NCBI RefSeq assembly: GCF_000430825.1
Contig: NZ_AUMT01000009.1
Span: forward strand, 62,001 to 126,000
Source: Chryseobacterium daeguense DSM 19388
GTDB lineage: Bacteria; Bacteroidota; Bacteroidia; Flavobacteriales; Weeksellaceae
Reading direction: 5' to 3'
DNA length: 64,000 bases
Below, piece by piece: positions 60,143 through 64,000 of this stretch (the first letter of the stretch is position 1; every line of letters starts with the position of its first letter). Position numbers and translations under genes: made by a program. The notes under the pieces were generated by a model. It worked only from the letters and a program-made list of their open reading frames with translations, was not told where the DNA came from and did not search any database.

Positions 60143-60520
60143 AATTGTTTTGTTTAATGATTAATTTAAAAATCGACTTAAATGTATTAAAATATATCAA
60201 ACGACAAAGAATTTATTTTTTATGTTAAATCGCTAGATATGATTTACTTTTGCATAGTTATAAATAATGATTTATTTTCATTTACGGTAATCCGTAAGGT
60301 TATTATAAAAGATTTTTTAAAGGGTGTTTAAACTGGGTTTAAAACCTTATTAAATAAAAAAGACACCCTAAGTGGATGCCGTCAATTATTGTTTTAAAAG
60401 CCCTTTTTTGGGCATTTGGTTTTAAAAATTTGTACTTTTGGTTTTCGCGATCATAAATTTTAATGTCGCTGATAAAAAATCAATTTCTAAATATTTACAT
60501 TTGCAGAAAAATATCATATT
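60143..60520. other. Right phage end and flippase promoter region
   Basis: No gene. TTACGG-TAAT-CCGTAA (60282-60297) is a perfect 6-bp inverted repeat. GGGTGT words occur at 60321 (plus) and 60367 (minus), similar to the left-end repeats. CAATT at 60383-60387 is the candidate target duplication. TACTTTTG near 60433 and TACATTTG near 60497 are -7-like boxes that may serve the flippase gene. Confidence 0.45.
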
Positions 60521-61939
60521 TTGAAGAAGCTTCTCAACGAGACTATTATATATGGAATTGGGGCGATCATGCCGAGGATAATTGTCGTATTGCTGAATTA
60601 TCTGTTTATTAAAAATATTAACAACGAAGATTTTGCAATTTTCACCAATCTTTATGCGCTTATTTCTTTTGTAAATATTGTGCTTTCTTTTGGTTTTGAA
60701 ACGGCTTATTTCAGGTTTTCTTCAGATAAGGATAATGAGCAAAAAGTATTTAATACATCATTTTGGTTTTTAACGGGATTGTCAAGTGTTTTCCTGATAT
60801 TGGTTTTATTATTTAATCAACCGATTGCCAATGTTTTCGGATATTCACAAACTCCTGAATTCATCAGATGGTTTGCCTGGATTGCTTTTTTTGATAATAT
60901 TCTGGTGATCCCTTTAGCCTGGTTTAGATTTCATAACAGACCGATAAAATATACTGCAATTCGTGTAATACAGGCTGTTTTCCAAAGTATTTTTGCTATT
61001 GCTTTATTTCTATATATTCCGCAGGAATTTAGTTTACAATTAGGGTTAAAAGAAAAAGTTTCCTATCCTTTTTATAGTAATTTGGCAGCAAGTTTTCTTG
61101 GAGTCTTATTGGTAATCCCAATTATCTTAAAGGTAAAACTGCAGTTTTCAAAAGATCTTTTTTCTCAAATGATCAAATATTCCTGGCCGATCATGATTGC
61201 AGGCCTTGCATTCATGGTTAATGAAAATTTTGATAAATTTATTCAGAAATTTATTATCGATGATGGCGATGCAGGAGCATATGGTGGCTGCTATAAAATG
61301 GCGGTTTTAATGACTCTGTTCGTTACCGCTTACCGAATGGGAATAGAACCGTTCTTCTTTAAACAAATGCAAAATGAAAATGCCAAGCTTACCTATGCAA
61401 AAGTAACAGAATATTTTTCGTTTTTCGCATCTATAGTTGCTTTGGGAATTATCGCAAATGTTTCTTGGCTAAAGCATTTACTGGTTCCAAACAGTTCTTA
61501 TTGGGTTGCCCTTAATATCATACCAATTATTGTAATTGCCAATTTATTTTTCGGTATTTATTATAACCTTTCTACGTGGTATAAAGTGACGGACAGAACA
61601 AGAGTAGGAACTTATATTTCCTGGGCCGGGGCGATTCTTACTATTATTTTAAATCTAGCTCTTTTACGTCAATATGGCTTTATGGTTTCTGCATGGGTAA
61701 CTTTGGCGGCGTATTTTACAATGATGGTTCTATCCTATTTTTTAGGACAAAAATATTACCCTATCCCTTACAGAATGAAGAAAATTGCATTTTTCATTGT
61801 TCTTTTGGCTGTTTTCAGTTATGCAATTGCCGATTTCTTCGATTACAATTTATGGATAGGAAACTTACTATTCCTCATTTATGCCGGAATTCTCATCTAT
61901 TCCGAAAAAGATATGCTACTTTCAAAAATAAGAAGATAA
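60521..61939 (+). CDS. Polysaccharide/O-antigen flippase (MATE-like, Wzx-type)
   Basis: 472 aa with about 12-14 membrane segments from ETIIYGIGAIMPRIIVVLLN to FSYAIADFFDYNLWIG and a short basic end. The start is a TTG at 60521 (reading MKKLLNETIIYG); no better ATG lies upstream. It should move undecaprenyl-linked oligosaccharides across the inner membrane. The next gene is a sugar nucleotidyltransferase, which fits surface glycan synthesis. Confidence 0.9.
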   Translation: MKKLLNETIIYGIGAIMPRIIVVLLNYLFIKNINNEDFAIFTNLYALISFVNIVLSFGFETAYFRFSSDKDNEQKVFNTSFWFLTGLSSVFLILVLLFNQPIANVFGYSQTPEFIRWFAWIAFFDNILVIPLAWFRFHNRPIKYTAIRVIQAVFQSIFAIALFLYIPQEFSLQLGLKEKVSYPFYSNLAASFLGVLLVIPIILKVKLQFSKDLFSQMIKYSWPIMIAGLAFMVNENFDKFIQKFIIDDGDAGAYGGCYKMAVLMTLFVTAYRMGIEPFFFKQMQNENAKLTYAKVTEYFSFFASIVALGIIANVSWLKHLLVPNSSYWVALNIIPIIVIANLFFGIYYNLSTWYKVTDRTRVGTYISWAGAILTIILNLALLRQYGFMVSAWVTLAAYFTMMVLSYFLGQKYYPIPYRMKKIAFFIVLLAVFSYAIADFFDYNLWIGNLLFLIYAGILIYSEKDMLLSKIRR

Positions 61940-62089
61940 ATTTTGGTCTTGAATTTGCTATTCATTGAATTTTATTTCAATGTAAACAAATGTTTAAAAA
62001 GATATAAATCATACCACACCAATGGTTTTAATTACTATCTTTAACTTTAAAATTAAAACTAACTAATAAAAAACATACATACATAGTTT

Positions 62090-63106
62090 ATGAAAATTAT
62101 TGTTCCTATGGCTGGACGCGGCTCCAGATTACGTCCACATACTCTGACAGTTCCAAAACCTCTTATTCCTATTGCAGGAAAACCCATCGTACAGAGGCTG
62201 GTAGAAGATATTGCTAAAGTTGCGGGAGAAAAGATTGAAGAAGTAGCTTTTATCATCGGAGATTTTGGTCAGGAGATTGAAAAATCTCTTATTCAGATCG
62301 CTGAAAAATTAGGAGCAAAAGGAAGCATTTATTACCAGAATGACCCTCTTGGAACAGCGCACGCCATCAAATGTGCAGAGCAATCCATGAGCGGAGACGT
62401 GGTAATTGCTTTTGCAGATACCCTTTTCCGTGCAGATTTCGTTTTGGATAAAAATTCAGACGGGGTTATTTGGGTAAAAAGTGTCGATGATCCGTCTGCT
62501 TTCGGAGTTGTAAAACTGGACAATTACGGCTTTATCACAGACTTCGTTGAAAAACCCCAGACTTTCGTTTCAGATCTTGCTATTATCGGTATCTATTACT
62601 TTAACAGTGCTGAAAAGCTGATGAACGAAATCAATTATATCATGGATAATGATATTAAAAATGGCGGTGAATACCAATTAACTACAGCATTGGAAAACCT
62701 TAGAGCAAAAGGAGCAAAATTCACGCTTGGAAAGGTAAATGACTGGATGGATTGCGGAAACAAAAACGCTACCGTGGAAACCAACAGTAAAATTCTTGAC
62801 TATGAAAAAGAAGTAATGGTAAACTTCCCTGCTTCGGCTGTTATTGAGAATTCTTTGATCATTCCGCCTTGTTTTATTGGTGAAAATGTGAAAATTTCAA
62901 ACTCAAAAGTAGGCCCTGGCGTTTCCTTAGGAAATAATACCGTTATCGTAAATTCAAATATCGAAAACTCTCTGATTCAGGAAAATACAAAAATCAACCA
63001 CGGAAATCTTTCCAATTCCATGATCGGAAACTCCGCGCAGTATTTCGGCGTTGCAAGGGAAATTTCGCTGGGAGATTATTCTGTTTTGGATTTTTTGTCC
63101 AAATAA
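62090..63106 (+). CDS. Sugar-phosphate nucleotidyltransferase (NDP-sugar pyrophosphorylase-like)
   Basis: 338 aa. The start MKIIVPMAGRGSRLRPHTLT with VPKPLIPIAGKPIVQ is the nucleotide-binding signature of glucose-1-phosphate thymidylyl/uridylyl/mannosyl transferases. GTAHAIKCAEQ, FGVVKLDNYGFITDFVEKP and YQLTTALENLRAKGAKF follow. The C-terminal 90 residues form a left-handed beta-helix (NNTVIVNSNIENSLIQENTK). The base and sugar cannot be told apart from sequence. Confidence 0.9.
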   Translation: MKIIVPMAGRGSRLRPHTLTVPKPLIPIAGKPIVQRLVEDIAKVAGEKIEEVAFIIGDFGQEIEKSLIQIAEKLGAKGSIYYQNDPLGTAHAIKCAEQSMSGDVVIAFADTLFRADFVLDKNSDGVIWVKSVDDPSAFGVVKLDNYGFITDFVEKPQTFVSDLAIIGIYYFNSAEKLMNEINYIMDNDIKNGGEYQLTTALENLRAKGAKFTLGKVNDWMDCGNKNATVETNSKILDYEKEVMVNFPASAVIENSLIIPPCFIGENVKISNSKVGPGVSLGNNTVIVNSNIENSLIQENTKINHGNLSNSMIGNSAQYFGVAREISLGDYSVLDFLSK

Positions 63107-63149
63107 ATTCAGGATAGAAAATATTTAACTTAAATAAGATATATTCAGG

Positions 63150-63171
63150 CCACACAAAAGATTTTGTGTGG
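63150..63171 (+). terminator. Hairpin after the nucleotidyltransferase gene
   Basis: CCACACAAAA (63150-63159) and TTTTGTGTGG (63162-63171) form a 10-bp inverted repeat; the following TTTGGCGTT is only weakly U-rich. Confidence 0.45.
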
Positions 63172-63220
63172 TTTGGCGTTAATATTGCAACGTTTTTTAA
63201 AAAATTGAAAAGGTAAATAC

Positions 63221-64000
63221 ATGAAAAACTGTATCATAGCATTATTATTACTTTTTGTGGCCACTTCCTGCAAAACCAGAAATGCCCATAAAAAAAGGGA
63301 CAATACCCTAAAAGTAGACAGCACGTATGTACTGGAGGATGACAGCAGGCCTAAAGACGCCAGTCAGCCGATAAGAAATAAGCTTACGTTTTTCGAAAAT
63401 GTCCTGATCCCGCCACAATTCGAGCAGATAAAAATCAACAGCAAAGTAAATGTGGAAACCGGAAGTTTTATTCCTACCCTGGATGCCACTATTTATATTG
63501 AAAAAGATAAAAAAGTATGGATGAACCTTCAGGCACTGTTTCTTACTGTTGCCCGCGGAATTGCTACGCCAGAAGGTATAAAAGGCCAGGATAAAACCAG
63601 CAAAACTTACATAGATTCAGATTTTGATTACCTGAATAATTTACTGAACGTGAATTTCATCGATTATAAATCTCTGGAAAAAATCCTTATCGGAAGAACT
63701 TTTGTAAAGCTTAATGATTCTCAGTTCACATTAACAAAAAACGCCCAAGGCTATAAAATGGCGTCCAATGTTAATCAAAAATTTGAAACCGAAGAAAAAA
63801 CCAGAGAATACAAAACGGTATTGCAGTATGATAATAATTATGATCTTTTAAGTGTTAATTTAAAAGACGTTTTATCTCCCGACGAGCTTGAAATATCTTA
63901 CAGCAATTGGGAAGAGATCAATGGAATCCGACTTCCGAGAAATGTTAAAATAATTATAAAAGGCTCAAAAAGCAGTCAAATCTTACTGGAAAATACGAAA
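63221..64000 (+). CDS. DUF4292-type lipoprotein (truncated by window edge)
   Basis: The first 260 residues from the ATG at 63221. The lipoprotein signal MKNCIIALLLLFVATSCKT is followed by a charged linker and the body FENVLIPPQFEQIKINSKVN, YIEKDKKVWMNLQALFLTVA, RGIATPEGIKGQD, IDSDFDYLNNLLNVNFIDYK, which fit the DUF4292 family of Bacteroidota, related in plan to LolA/LolB-type outer-membrane proteins. The frame is open at 64000. The neighbouring order (flippase, nucleotidyltransferase, DUF4292) suggests an envelope cluster. Confidence 0.8.
   Translation, partial: MKNCIIALLLLFVATSCKTRNAHKKRDNTLKVDSTYVLEDDSRPKDASQPIRNKLTFFENVLIPPQFEQIKINSKVNVETGSFIPTLDATIYIEKDKKVWMNLQALFLTVARGIATPEGIKGQDKTSKTYIDSDFDYLNNLLNVNFIDYKSLEKILIGRTFVKLNDSQFTLTKNAQGYKMASNVNQKFETEEKTREYKTVLQYDNNYDLLSVNLKDVLSPDELEISYSNWEEINGIRLPRNVKIIIKGSKSSQILLENTK

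Larger units (their letters stand above)
24976..60387 (+). mobile_element. Mu-like transposable prophage, about 35 kb
   Basis: The region holds a Mu-style set: S24 repressor at the left, DDE transposase with MuB-like ATPase, DUF3164, Mu-type head genes (DUF935 portal, MuF, gpG-like), contractile tail genes (sheath, tube, tape measure, baseplate) and a Mom-like gene at the right. GGGTGT motifs cluster at both ends in inverted orientation, and CAATT flanks both sides (24976-24980 and 60383-60387), a candidate 5-bp target duplication as Mu makes. The ends do not show TG...CA, so exact borders are uncertain by some 250 bp each side. Gene content suggests intactness apart from the split transposase. 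Confidence 0.85.

Overview
This looks like a chromosomal window from a Chryseobacterium-like flavobacterium (Bacteroidota, Weeksellaceae). The DNA is AT-rich. Promoter-like sites follow the Bacteroidota -7 consensus TAnnTTTG. The host genes are lineage-typical: a Bacteroidota-type dihydroorotase, GH92 mannosidase, a GLPGLI-type protein and a DUF4292-type lipoprotein. Genus and all functions are inferred by reading the sequence, not by database search.

Left host segment (1-24,975): the end of a phenylacetate catabolism operon (paaE fragment, paaK) with a TetR-type regulator and a candidate operator; clpB; a four-gene operon ending in a HisKA_3-type kinase and a NarL/LuxR-type response regulator; a secreted M43 metalloprotease; a secreted M1 aminopeptidase; a secreted endonuclease/exonuclease/phosphatase-fold enzyme; a compact five-gene operon (DUF2589-like protein, two unknown proteins, a leaderless subtilisin, a stand-alone I9-like mini-protein); a 2,4-dienoyl-CoA-reductase-type SDR; GH92 alpha-mannosidase; an aldo/keto reductase with an AraC-type regulator; dihydroorotase. 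Intergenic DNA carries a family of small palindromic elements ending in TTTGTCATTC.../...GAATGACAAA and one very GC-rich perfect hairpin.

Prophage (about 24,976-60,387, roughly 35 kb): a Mu-like transposable prophage inserted between the divergent dihydroorotase and O-antigen-flippase genes. Order: S24-type repressor on the minus strand; early genes on plus (MuA-like transposase split at an A8 run, MuB-like ATPase, P-loop ATPase, DUF3164, small unknowns, a Phg_2220_C-type protein); a short region with a secreted protein, a small HTH-like protein and a candidate ncRNA; then a MINUS-strand packaging/head block (gp25-like, small and large terminase, neck proteins, gpG-like, DUF935 portal, MuF-like protein with a long C-terminal extension); then a plus-strand block (prohead protease/scaffold, capsid, endolysin, candidate u-spanin, sheath, tube, -1-frameshifted tail chaperone, tape measure, baseplate, fibres). 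A Mom-like DNA-modification gene sits at the right end behind an elaborate structured leader. Two minus-strand secreted-protein genes (GLPGLI-type and a small partner) follow as probable cargo.

Right host segment (60,388-64,000): an O-antigen/polysaccharide flippase, a sugar-phosphate nucleotidyltransferase and the start of a DUF4292-type lipoprotein.

Most worth following up: the structured leader of the mom-like gene and its 13-nt repeat partner at 34,431; the DUF2589/subtilase/I9-like operon; the split transposase; the tail-chaperone frameshift; the MuF C-terminal domain; the candidate phage ncRNA at 35.75-35.85 kb. No tRNA, rRNA or CRISPR array was seen.
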